From Cryobacterium tagatosivorans (GTDB taxonomy: Bacteria > Actinomycetota > Actinomycetes > Actinomycetales > Microbacteriaceae), in contig NZ_SOEZ01000051.1 of NCBI RefSeq assembly GCF_004402215.1, forward strand, positions 1-57,179: a stretch of DNA of 57,179 nucleotides, written 5' to 3'. The notes beneath the pieces are model-generated. The model worked only from the letters and a program-made list of their open reading frames with translations. It made no database searches and had not been told where the DNA came from. A program made the position numbers and the translations under genes. The stretch's first letter is position 1. Every line of letters starts with the position of its first letter. Of the stretch, positions 5,476-15,200 are shown piece after piece.

Positions 5476-8409
5476 TCAGGTACCGGGTTGGGGGCGTTTC
5501 GCGTCGGGTGCCTGGCTAGCTGCCCTTCCGCTGGCTCTCATGAGCCACTGTGGGATTTCCTGCGGGGGAAGCGGCCTTGACCAGAGGAAGCCTTGGGCCA
5601 GGCGGGCTCCGATCCGGCGCAGGTCCAGCAGCTGCTCAACGGTCTCAACGCCCTCCGCGACGACGTCGAGATCAAGTGACCGGGCGAGGTTGACAATGGC
5701 TTGGACAATCGACGCGGCCTTCGGATTTTCTCCACCGAGACCCCCGACGAATGACCGATCGATCTTGATCGTCTGCACCGGGAGACGATCCAGGTGTCCA
5801 AGCGAGGCATGCCCGGTTCCGAAATCATCCAGTGACAGGCGCACCCCCAGCGCGTGCAGGGCGTTCAATGTTTCGGCTGCCGCCTCGATGTCGTTCATCA
5901 TCACGGATTCCGTGATTTCGAGGTGCAGTGCCGTCGGGGCCAACCCGCTCCGTGTGAGCGCATCAGCAACTACCGCCACGAAATCGGGATCCTGCAATTG
6001 CAGGACGGAGAAATTCACGGATATGGATAGGGCTGCGGCACCGGGGATTTCCGTGCGCCACTTTTGCGCTTGAGCGAGAGCCTCACGCAGCACCCATTCT
6101 CCGATTGGGATAATCATGCCGGTTTGCTCAGCGATCGGAATGAACTCGAGCGGTGAAATCAACCCGCGTATTGGGTGCGCCCATCGCACCAATGCCTCGA
6201 AGCCGACGACGCCTTCCGTCGATACATCGACAATGGGCTGATAGTAGACACGCAGCTCGTTATGGTCCAGTGCCCGTGCAAGCTGGGATTCAAGATCGAG
6301 CCGACTCGACGCTCGCGTGTGCATCTCCTCGCTGAACATCATTGCTTGAGCACGGCCGCGGTTCTTGGCGTCGTACATCGCGGCATCCGAATTGCGCAGC
6401 ACGGTCTCCGTGTCTTCGTCCGCGCTGGCGAGCACGATGCCGACACTGACGGTGGCAAATACGTCCTGTCCCTCGAGCACAAACGGATCTTTACCCGAGG
6501 CCACGATTCGTTCGACTAACCGCTCGGTGTTCTCTCGTGTGATGTTCTCGCAAACAATCACGAACTCATCGCCGCCGAATCGAGCCAACGTGTCGGTGAG
6601 GCGCACCATGGACTGCAGTCGCTTGGCCAGCTGAACGAGCAGCCCGTCACCGGCCGTATGTCCGAGGCCATCGTTGATGACCTTGAACTGGTCCACATCC
6701 AGGAAGAGCACGCTGACCTGGCCACCGGAAGCCTTCGCGCGGACCAGCGAGCGTTCAAGATTCTTCGTCAACAGCAACCGGTTAGCCAGGCCCGTAAGCG
6801 GATCATGAAAGGCTTGATATTCGAGGTCCGCTTCGGCGAGCTTTCGCGACGTGATGTCTTGAAGCTGCATGAACAAATGGGCAGCGCCGTCGTCCAATCC
6901 GGGCACGAACGACACTGTCTCCTGCACCCACACTGCTACGCCATCCGGCCGTAGATAACGCTTTTCGACGTGAGCGGTCTCCGCCTCGTTGGATTGCATA
7001 TGAGAGGAGGCGACCGAGATGCTCCCGACATCGTCCTGGTGGAGAAAATCCTCGGCGCGCCTACCCAGGATCTCCATTTCCGAACGCCCGAAGATCTCGC
7101 ATACGGCCGGGTTGACCCGCTGGAACTGCCCCTCAAGGTCCGCCACCCCGATGCCGATCGGCGACAAGTTGAAGCCAAGCTGGAAATTGGTTTCGGCTTC
7201 CCTGCGCTGAACGTCCGCCAAATGCAGGTCCGTCACGTCCATCGTCGTGCCAAGGATCCGGGCGGGCGATCCATCCTCTGCGTATTCGAAGCTCGTCAGT
7301 GACCGCACCCATCGCACCTCGCCCGAAGGTCGCACGATTCGGTAGCCGAAATCCGATGCCCGTCCGCCGGAGTCCAGCGTCAGCCATACCGCTTCGACCC
7401 GTTCGCGGTCATCGGGATGCACTGAGGTGAGCATCAGCTCCCGCGACGCCGGTTGAGTATTGGCGACGCCAATAATCCGCCAGTACTCGGCGGACCACCA
7501 CCGGTCACCCGTGCGCATGTCAATCTCAAAGCTTCCAACATGCGCCGCCTGCTGGGCAGCGATCAGTCGGGCTCGGTCCGCCTCCGCCTCCGCCTGACGG
7601 CGCTTGATTTCGCTGACGTCCCGGGCGATACAGGAGACACCGATCTTCGCCCCGTCCGCGTCATACACAAATGACACGCTCAACGAAATAGCGACGGTGG
7701 ATCCGTCTTTACGGTACCCGTCCGTTTCCAGCAAACGGACGGGATTGCCCGCGTCCAACTGCGAACACACATCACTATCAGCGTCCCCCAGGATGAGCGT
7801 CGCCGATCGCCCCACAGCCTCTTGGGCCGTGTACCCGAACATGGCCTCCGCGCCCGCATTCCAGGTCATGATCGCGCCCTCGACGGTGTAACTGACAATC
7901 GCGTCACTCGAGGACTCCACCAGAGACGACAGCATCCGCATGGTCGCTTCCGTGCGCTTACGATCGGTGACGTCACGGATAGAACTGGACAGGAACAGCC
8001 CATGCTCGGTCCTCACCGGACTGAGCGAGATCTCGACGGGGACCTCTGACCCATCCCTCCGCCGACCAAAAAGCTCAAGATTCGACCCCATGGCCCGCAT
8101 GCCCGGCGCGCCAGCGTAGCGCGCAAAATGGCCCGCATGTCGGACACGGAACCGTTCCGGCAGGAGCATCTCAATACCCTGGCCGAGCATCTCGGCACGG
8201 GAATAGCCGAAGAGTCGCTCGGTCTGCCCGTTCACCAGCACAATCTCGCCATCGGTATTCACGACCACCATGGCATCCGGCGCAGCCTCAAGAAGCCCCC
8301 AGAACTCCTGGTCAGACATCCCAAGCGCGCTCGTCGTTTCGCTCTCACCCGAATGTGGGCCATCGACTGCCACGAATCTCCCTCGGAGCGCTGCCATTGC
8401 GCCCTCCAC
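5476..8409 (-). CDS. Multi-PAS GGDEF-EAL protein (cyclic-di-GMP turnover)
   Basis: A 977-residue cytoplasmic signalling protein without transmembrane helices. Four PAS domains in series occupy roughly 32-150, 158-275, 290-400 and 408-525 (PAS/PAC ends such as IRDVTDRKRTE, ARDVSEIKRRQ, MDVTDLH and LQDITSRK). A GGDEF domain follows (about 535-695) with an intact RFGGDEF active loop and PLTGLANR entry, then an EAL domain (about 710-950) with GFEALVRW, a NDIEAAAETL stretch, DDFGTGHASL and KIDRSFV. Both catalytic motifs are intact, so it may make and degrade c-di-GMP, with the PAS stack as sensor. Codon use is less GC-biased than neighbours in places. ATG start 8409; single-gene unit. Confidence 0.95.
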   Translation of the reverse strand: MEGAMAALRGRFVAVDGPHSGESETTSALGMSDQEFWGLLEAAPDAMVVVNTDGEIVLVNGQTERLFGYSRAEMLGQGIEMLLPERFRVRHAGHFARYAGAPGMRAMGSNLELFGRRRDGSEVPVEISLSPVRTEHGLFLSSSIRDVTDRKRTEATMRMLSSLVESSSDAIVSYTVEGAIMTWNAGAEAMFGYTAQEAVGRSATLILGDADSDVCSQLDAGNPVRLLETDGYRKDGSTVAISLSVSFVYDADGAKIGVSCIARDVSEIKRRQAEAEADRARLIAAQQAAHVGSFEIDMRTGDRWWSAEYWRIIGVANTQPASRELMLTSVHPDDRERVEAVWLTLDSGGRASDFGYRIVRPSGEVRWVRSLTSFEYAEDGSPARILGTTMDVTDLHLADVQRREAETNFQLGFNLSPIGIGVADLEGQFQRVNPAVCEIFGRSEMEILGRRAEDFLHQDDVGSISVASSHMQSNEAETAHVEKRYLRPDGVAVWVQETVSFVPGLDDGAAHLFMQLQDITSRKLAEADLEYQAFHDPLTGLANRLLLTKNLERSLVRAKASGGQVSVLFLDVDQFKVINDGLGHTAGDGLLVQLAKRLQSMVRLTDTLARFGGDEFVIVCENITRENTERLVERIVASGKDPFVLEGQDVFATVSVGIVLASADEDTETVLRNSDAAMYDAKNRGRAQAMMFSEEMHTRASSRLDLESQLARALDHNELRVYYQPIVDVSTEGVVGFEALVRWAHPIRGLISPLEFIPIAEQTGMIIPIGEWVLREALAQAQKWRTEIPGAAALSISVNFSVLQLQDPDFVAVVADALTRSGLAPTALHLEITESVMMNDIEAAAETLNALHALGVRLSLDDFGTGHASLGHLDRLPVQTIKIDRSFVGGLGGENPKAASIVQAIVNLARSLDLDVVAEGVETVEQLLDLRRIGARLAQGFLWSRPLPPQEIPQWLMRASGRAASQAPDAKRPQPGT

Positions 8410-8574
8410 GGAAGGCTATACCGTCAACGCCGCGCACCCAGACCACGAACGGGCGCCCGAGCGGGCGCCGCCCCCGATCGAGTCGGGGCTGCTTCTCTGC
8501 ATCTTCATTCGACAACCGCACGGGACCGGAGTTCGTGCTGGATCATCAATGCGAGCTCGCGCAGCCTCCGCCCC

Positions 8575-9147
8575 GGTTCGCTGTCAGGACGCACTGTGCT
8601 GGTAGCCGGCGGCGCGGGCGCCGTCGGACACGCCGCCATCCAGCTCGCCCGCTGGGCCGGAGCCAGGGTCATCACCACGGTCAGCGGCCCAGTCAAGGAA
8701 GAACTGGCGCGGAACGCCGGCGCGGACCACGTGATTAACTACCGGACGCAGGACGCGGCCACCGAAGTCCGCGCCCTCGCCCCGGGAGGCGTTGACCTGG
8801 TGGTCGAGGTAGCACCCGCGGTCAATGCCGCGCTCAACACGGCCGTGATTGCTCCGAACGGGACAATCGCCATTTACTCTACCGACGGTGGTGACGAGCT
8901 CACCTTGCCCATTCGCGCCCACATGGTCACCAACACCCGAGTGCAATTCGTGCTCGTGTACACCGTCGACCCGCACGCGAAAGCGCAGGCCGTCGTCGAC
9001 GTCAGGGCGGCCGTGGCCGACGGCGCCCTGACGGTGGGCGAGCCGGCCGGTCTCCCCGTACACCGATTCCAACTGGACCGCACCGCGGACGCACGCGCTG
9101 CTGTAGAGGCCGGGGCGGTCGGCAAAGTCCTCATCGACGTCGGGTAG
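8575..9147 (+). pseudogene. Zinc-type alcohol dehydrogenase/quinone oxidoreductase, C-terminal remnant
   Basis: From about 8580 the frame reads GRTVLVAGGAGAVGHAAIQL, the NADPH-binding Rossmann entry of MDR-type quinone oxidoreductases, and continues to the normal C terminus (...GAVGKVLIDVG). The N-terminal catalytic half (about 130 residues) is absent; upstream sequence in the same frame is unrelated Arg/Pro-rich DNA. No start codon with a ribosome site precedes it. Likely a truncated, non-functional gene. Confidence 0.8.
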
Positions 9148-9287
9148 CAGGCCATCAACGCTGCAGCGGCGCGAGAAGCACCTCCCAACCGGGCTCCGCA
9201 ACCTGCAGTGAGCCAGCGACTGCTCCCAACGGCGCCGTACAGCCGCACTCGGACGCCCCCGAGCCACATGACCACCAGCGCGAGAGC

Positions 9288-10508
9288 TCAGCCCCGGAAC
9301 GTCTCATCAAGCGCAGCGGACAAGTCACCGATAAGATCATCGGCGTCCTCAAGACCGACCGAGAAGCGCAGATGCCCGAAAGTGCGGAATTCCACCGGGT
9401 AGGCCGGCACGCGCGGCCCGGAAGTGTCGACGTGCACGATCAATGACTCGTCGTGTCCGAGCGACACCGCGGAGGTGATCACGCGCAGGTGGGAGACGAA
9501 CCGGTTCTGGGTGGCTTTGTCACCGTCCACGGCGAAAGCCATCATGCCGCCAAAACCGTGCGGAAGCTGGCGAATGGCGAGCCCGTGCTGCGGATGCGAC
9601 GAGAGCCCCGGATAGGCGACGTACGCGACGCGCGGGTCGGCGTCGAGGAACTGGGCAATCGCCAGCGCCGAGGCGCAATGCTGCCGAATGCGCAACGGCA
9701 ACGTCACCGACCCACGCATGATCAACCAGGCGTTGAACGGGCTGATCACTCCCCCAACATCCACCATGGCATCGAGTTGGATTCGCCTAATCAGCGCCGC
9801 GCCCCCGATCACGGCACCGCCCATCGCGTCACCATGACCATTGATGTACTTCGTGAGCGAATGCACGACAAGGTCCGCCCCATGCTCGAGCGGACGGAAC
9901 AGCGGCGGCGGCGTGAATGTATTGTCGATCGACAACAGTGCACCGGCCTCGTGGACAATGCGAGCGATGGCCGCGACATCCGCCACCTTCGTTGTCGGGT
10001 TCGCGACCGTTTCGATGTGCACGAGACGCGTCTCCGGGCGGATGGCCGCCCGCACCGCATCGAGGTCAGTCACGTCCACGAAGGTGGCTTGGATGCCGTA
10101 CTTCTCGGTCAACAGCTCCGTAAACAGACGGAAGACCGCCTCATAGGTCACATCGGCGACGACGACATGGTCACCGGTCTTGAGCACGGTGAAGAAAATC
10201 GCGTGCAGGGCGGCGACACCGCTCGCAAACGCCACAGCATCCTCCCCACGCTCCAGCACGGCCAGCTTGCGTTGCAGGCCGAGCTGATTTACGCCGCTAT
10301 TGCGCGTGTACAGCGGCACATCAGTGCCCGACCAGCTGAGCGTAGACGGGTCCTCGGGCAACGCGTAAGAATTCGCCATCACAATAGGCGTGCGTAATGC
10401 GCCTGATCCCACATCAATCTCATTACCCGCATGGACCGCCTGAGAGTTAAAGGAAAGGCCGCCCGGGTTGCACCTGTCAGGACGTTTCTCAGGTTTGCGT
10501 TCGCTCAT
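9288..10508 (-). CDS. Cys/Met-metabolism PLP enzyme (methionine or cystathionine gamma-lyase type)
   Basis: A 406-residue fold-type I PLP enzyme. FASGVAALHAIFFTVLKTGD binds phosphate, and SIDNTFTPPP and VVHSLTKYINGHGD hold the PLP aspartate and Schiff-base lysine. Such enzymes cleave or form C-S bonds (gamma-lyases, cystathionine gamma-synthase, O-acetylhomoserine sulfhydrylase). The Tyr of YTRNSGVNQLGLQRKLAVLE and the C-terminal SLGHDESLIVHVDTSG fit the gamma-lyase group, but substrate choice is not certain. It stands alone. ATG start 10508. Confidence 0.9.
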   Translation of the reverse strand: MSERKPEKRPDRCNPGGLSFNSQAVHAGNEIDVGSGALRTPIVMANSYALPEDPSTLSWSGTDVPLYTRNSGVNQLGLQRKLAVLERGEDAVAFASGVAALHAIFFTVLKTGDHVVVADVTYEAVFRLFTELLTEKYGIQATFVDVTDLDAVRAAIRPETRLVHIETVANPTTKVADVAAIARIVHEAGALLSIDNTFTPPPLFRPLEHGADLVVHSLTKYINGHGDAMGGAVIGGAALIRRIQLDAMVDVGGVISPFNAWLIMRGSVTLPLRIRQHCASALAIAQFLDADPRVAYVAYPGLSSHPQHGLAIRQLPHGFGGMMAFAVDGDKATQNRFVSHLRVITSAVSLGHDESLIVHVDTSGPRVPAYPVEFRTFGHLRFSVGLEDADDLIGDLSAALDETFRG

Positions 10509-10572
10509 GACTCCAACCTATTCTGCTGGTGTTACCGCCAACCGAAAATGGGGCCACTTCTGCCAACTGAAT

Positions 10573-10616
10573 ACAGTCAGCATGGAGCTGCTCCGCGGCC
10601 GCACCATGCTGACTGT
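10573..10616. repeat. 13-bp perfect inverted repeat (hairpin)
   Basis: ACAGTCAGCATGG (10573-10585) and CCATGCTGACTGT (10604-10616) pair perfectly around an 18-base GC-rich loop. On the plus strand TTTTG follows. It may be a terminator, an IS end pair or an operator of the adjacent lyase gene; I cannot decide. Confidence 0.7.
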
Positions 10617-10917
10617 TTTGGGTCGGCGTCAACACCTCGCCGATTTCTTCACCGCCGGTGACCGCGGAGCCAGTCCTCTCCCCCGCGAATGTCACGGGTT
10701 GAGACGAACTCCCATCAGCACCACGCTCAGCGGTGGTCGCCAACGGCGCGTGCCCAACGATCACTGAGTGAAGAGTTGGCTTGCTGGTTCTTTCAGCGAC
10801 ACGCGAGATGGCCCAGCCGGCATTCAGCCCGTCCCCCGTACCGTTGGTGACGGAGTTCCCCCACTCCACGTGGACCCCGGCAGATTCCTCGCCTCCCCCA
10901 GGCGTTGTGAAGCCGGG

Positions 10918-10939
10918 GCTTTTTCGCGGCTATCACCGA
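10918..10939 (+). repeat. 22-bp direct repeat, copy 2
   Basis: Identical to 4206-4227 (GCTTTTTCGCGG plus CTATCACCGA). Here it is preceded by AGCCGGG. Confidence 0.7.
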
Positions 10940-11024
10940 GGTCGACGAGATCTGTCGATCTGGTCGCGAGTTGACCGCCGTAGGTGGCAGCTCATCAAAA
11001 GTCATCCTCTGCTCAGTCATCTGC

Positions 11025-11927
11025 TCAGTCGTCGCTGATCGTCTGCGCTTCGTCGAGGATGAGATGCACAATTTTTCTTACGGCAAGACGTTCTGCTCGG
11101 TCGGGCCGCATCAGAATGAAAATGTGGCGATGGGTCTCACCGCCGCGCAATGGCTTTAAAACGATGCGGCCGCGATACGACTCGGCTGCGGTGTACCTCG
11201 GCAGGCCCGCGATACCTTTGCCTGCGGCAACCAGCGCCTCAGAGATGCGTGTATCTGCAAACCGTTGCACGACGTTGATGGGCGTTCCCTGAGTCGCAAA
11301 AAGGTTGTTCAGCCATGACTCGAACGGGTAGCCCCAGGGGTTTCCGATCCACCGCTCGCCGATGAGATCGTTCGGCACAAGATAGTCGCGATCGGCGAGC
11401 CGGTGCGTGCTGGCCAAGGCGATGTCAAGAGGTTCGACCATGACGGGAACCACGATGATGCTTGGGCTGCTTTGTGGCAGCTGCATCGCGTGCGCCAGCA
11501 CGATATCGAAATCTGCTGTCAGTAGCGGGAAACCTTCCGAGTTTGGGTCACGATCAGAACAGTGCAGGGTGAGCCCGCCAGCCGCCTCAACGCGGTCGAG
11601 GAGACCGGGCAGAAACATCTGGCCACCGGTTGGGAAGGTTGCGAGGGTGACGGAGCCTGTTGGGGTATTGCGAAACGCATCCCACTCCGCCTCGGCGCGC
11701 GCCATCGCAACCGCCATCTGACGTGCTGTATTGGCCAGCGCGCGGCCGGCATTCGTCAGCACTAGCCCGCGCCCGACTTTTTCGGTGAGAGGCAGGCCAG
11801 CTTCGACCTCGAGGCGCCGAAGTTGCTGTGATACCCCCGAGACGGTCTGGTGCGTAACCCGCGCTACCTCGGTGATGCTGCCGCGTTCGGCGAACTCGTT
11901 CAGCAGATTCAATCGAACAATGTCCAC
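11025..11927 (-). CDS. LysR-family regulator
   Basis: A 300-residue protein. The N-terminal winged helix (LNLLNEFAERGSITEVARVTHQTVSGVSQQLRRLE) is standard LysR, followed by an effector-binding domain with two lobes (about 90-295). GTG start at 11927. It is divergent from the small membrane protein at 12058; the shared 130-base gap has a TGAAT-N5-ATTCA dyad, so that gene is its most likely target besides itself. The ligand is unknown. Confidence 0.9.
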   Translation of the reverse strand: MDIVRLNLLNEFAERGSITEVARVTHQTVSGVSQQLRRLEVEAGLPLTEKVGRGLVLTNAGRALANTARQMAVAMARAEAEWDAFRNTPTGSVTLATFPTGGQMFLPGLLDRVEAAGGLTLHCSDRDPNSEGFPLLTADFDIVLAHAMQLPQSSPSIIVVPVMVEPLDIALASTHRLADRDYLVPNDLIGERWIGNPWGYPFESWLNNLFATQGTPINVVQRFADTRISEALVAAGKGIAGLPRYTAAESYRGRIVLKPLRGGETHRHIFILMRPDRAERLAVRKIVHLILDEAQTISDD

Positions 11928-11948
11928 GCCGCAGGCCCTTTGAATCAG

Positions 11949-11963
11949 TGAATGGATGATTCA
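11949..11963. promoter_or_regulatory. Candidate LysR box
   Basis: TGAAT-GGATG-ATTCA is a perfect 5-5 dyad of the T-N13-A kind, 21 bases before the lysR start in the divergent promoter region, where autoregulatory LTTR sites usually lie. Confidence 0.5.
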
Positions 11964-12057
11964 TCATAATCTAATAAAAGTTAACTGGTGATATGTGAGT
12001 GTGACTGCGAATCTGAAGGCACAACCCCCCTCACGTCCCTTCTCCGAAAGGCTCACC

Positions 12058-12186
12058 ATGGCCATGACCATCATTCTCGCGGTCCTCGCGTTTGCCGGCA
12101 TCGGGGGCACAATCTGGGCCGTTGCACGAGACGGCTACCGGCAGGTCCAGACGCGTGACAGCTCTGGCGCCGAGCGCGAGCGGTGA
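12058..12186 (+). CDS. Small single-pass membrane protein
   Basis: A 42-residue protein: MAMTIILAVLAFAGIGGTIW forms one transmembrane helix, followed by a short charged cytoplasmic tail (RDGYRQVQTRDSSGAERER). GAAAGG lies about 6 bases before ATG 12058; the frame also opens at GTG 11995. Similar tiny proteins are common beside transporters or regulators in Microbacteriaceae, but their function is unknown. Divergent partner of the LysR gene. Confidence 0.6.
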   Translation: MAMTIILAVLAFAGIGGTIWAVARDGYRQVQTRDSSGAERER

Positions 12187-12247
12187 TATGACAGGAGATC
12201 CCGGGGTCTACATAGCTGGCCGAAATTCCCTCGACGGAAACGCCCGG

Positions 12248-15200
12248 TTACACCCGCGGCCGCCCCGGTCTGATGTCAAGGCTGTGGTCCCGGGCCTCGT
12301 CCCGGCCTTCGCCGTCGGCTCTGGCGCGTGCTCGCTCGGCGAGTTTCTTAACACGATCACGCGTAGCCGTCTGGTCGTCCGTGCCGCCTGGCACAGAATC
12401 GTTTGGCGTCTCGGTTCGCGGGTTCTGGTCGTTGGCCATCGCCGCGAGGTCCGCCCGGACCCGGGCCTGCCGAGCCTGCGCTTCGTGGAGTTCGGCGCTG
12501 TGTTTGAACGGGTCGCCGATTCTTGCGTCGACCTCGGTGATGGTGGTCTCGGCCTCGATGCGTTTCTGCTGGGTCTCGGCGATCAGTTTGGGTACAGATG
12601 CGGCCCGGTTCTCGAGCTGCCGGACGAGACCGACGCCGGCTTCGGAGAACTGATCCCGGGGCACGCTCACGCTCGCCCCCGGTACCCCGCGGAGCTCCGC
12701 AACGATATGTACCTGGCCCAAAGAAGTGCGTGAGGCGACGTCGATGGAGAACCCTCCAACCTCGCCTGGCGGCCCCAGGTTCCGGTCGACGTTGGTGGGC
12801 AGGTATCGCACGCCGTTGCGTGCCGCCCACTCCCCGATCGCGACGCCAGCGTCCGCCCGTTTGCCATACTCTCGGCCGGCTACCGTCATCCGGAACAGGT
12901 CATCGCTCGTGTCAACGACCCGCGGGAGCGCAGCCGTCAACGCGTCGATGTTCCGCTCCAGCGTTCCGACCTGGGTGTTGGCGCTGACGCGCATGCTCGC
13001 GAGGTTGGTCTGGTTGCGCTGCCAGGCACGCTCGAGGCGTTGCAGTTTCGACACGTCGTTGTTCGCCACAGACTGTTCCATCAGGAGCGGGTTGCCCGAC
13101 GAGAGTGCTTTCGTTTCGGCCGCACCGAGGGCGACGTCACCGATGTCTTCGATCTCGCGCATATCGAGCCGGCCGCGCATGATCTGGGAAATGAACTTCG
13201 CTTTCCGCTCCACGGTCTGCCACATGTAGCTGTCGAAGCTGCGCTCGACGACGTACCGGTAAAGACCGATCTCGGGGTTCTGGTTTCCCTGCCGCACGAT
13301 GCGGCCGTCGCGCTGTTCGATGTCGGCGGGGCGCCACGGGCAGTCCATATGATGCAGGGCGATCGCGCGTGCCTGCACGTTCGTGCCAACACCCATCTTC
13401 GCGGTCGACCCGACGAGCACGGCCACATGCCCGGCCCGCGCGGCCGCGAATAAGCGTGCTTTGTCGGGGTCGGTTTTGGCCTCGTGGATGTACCGGATGG
13501 ATTCGGCGGGCATCCCGCCGTCGACGAGCTTGGACCGCAGCTCGTCGTAGGCGTTCCACCGGTCAGGTTTCGGTGTGCCCAGGTCGCTGAACACCAGCTG
13601 CAGCGCACCGGGCGTCAACGAGGGTTCCTTGGTGACGTCGTCGAGGTAGGTGAGGTGCTTGGTGTCGTTCCAGATGCGCAGCACCTGGTGCGCGACCGCG
13701 TCGATCTTCGTCGGCCCGCCCGGTTGGGCGCCGCCGACCATGCGCACGTCCAGGGCAGCCTTCCGTCCGTCCGTGGAGATCTTGAGCATGTTGTCTTCCT
13801 CGGGCCGCACCGACTTGTTCGCCACCCGCTCGGCACGCTCACCAATGTCCGCGATATACGCCTCGAGCTCCGGGCCCGGCTGCAGCACAATGTTCTCGGG
13901 CACCCGCTGCCCGTCCTTACGCTCACGCAACAGCGGGGTGGGGAGTTTGAGGTCTTCGGCGGTTTTGACGTCGGCGAACACGTGCCACATCCGGAGCATT
14001 TCGGGCACGTTCTGGAACTTCGCGAACCGGGTCTTGAGCCGGAAGTTACCGCCACCGGTGGTCGCCATCTCCATCTCAGTCACCGTCTGCCCAAACGTCG
14101 CCGCCCACGCGTCGAAGTGGCCGATGCCGGCGTTCTCGAGCAGGTCGGGACGCAGGTACCGCTGCATCACATACGCCTCGGTAATGCTGTTAGCCAACGG
14201 TGTAGCCGTGGCCACAGTGACGACGCGGTCGCCGTGCTGAGAGCGCAAGTACTCGAGCTTCATGTGCAGGTCGATCGCGCGATCCGCACCCGTGATCGCG
14301 GCATCCCGAATGTTGGACGCGGTGGCCAGATTCTTATAGTCGTGCATCTCGTCAACGACGACATAATCAATGCCGGTGGACTCGAAGGTGATGCCCGGAT
14401 CGCGGGGCTTGTCGGTGAGTTTCTTAAACTTCTCTTCCAACGCCATCAACGTTTTCTCGAGGCGTTTCACCGTCATCGCGTCCTCACCGGTGGCCGCTTC
14501 AAGGACCGTTCGCACGGCGGACACCTCACGGTTGACGTAGTCAGCCTCGGCCGCAGGTGAGAGCGGGATCCGGAGGAAAGCGGTACGGGTCATGATGATC
14601 GCGTCCCAGTCGTTCGCCGCCGCGCGGGCAACGAACAGACGACGCTTGTCGCCGGCGAGGTCATCACTGGAGGACGCGAGGATGCGAGCCTGCGGGTAGA
14701 TCTGGAGCCACTCGCGGGCGAACTGCTCGAGCATGTGGTTGGGCACCACGACCACCGGTTTGGTGATCAGTCCCATCCGGCCAAGCTCCATCGTGCCCAT
14801 GACCATTTCCGCGGTCTTGCCCGCACCGACCTGGTGGAACAACCCCACGGCCGGCTCGGAGAGCATCCGTGCGACCGCGGCGCGCTGATGCGACCGCGGG
14901 ACGAAGTTCAACGCCACACCGGGCAACGTCAGATAATCGCCCTCGTCGCTGTAGTCGCGAAGCGCGATCGAGTTGAACCGACGGTTGTACTCGTCCGTGA
15001 GGCGTGTCGCTCGCTCGGGGTCTTCCCAGATCCAGTTGGCAAACCGTTCCTGCAGGTTGTCGGCTTTCTCCTGCGCGGCCGTCGTCTCCAATGCGTTCAC
15101 GACGCTTTTCTTCTTGCCCAGCTCTTCGATGTCGTCGCGGACGATGAGGGGCTTCTGCTCCATCAGAGCCTGGGCGATGTCGGTTGCGGGGCGACGTTTG

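Larger units (their letters stand above)
10509..11024. other. Intergenic region with inverted repeat and element scar
   Basis: No gene is convincing on either strand. It holds a 13-bp inverted repeat (10573-10616) and the second copy of a 22-bp repeat (10918-10939). Confidence 0.5.
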
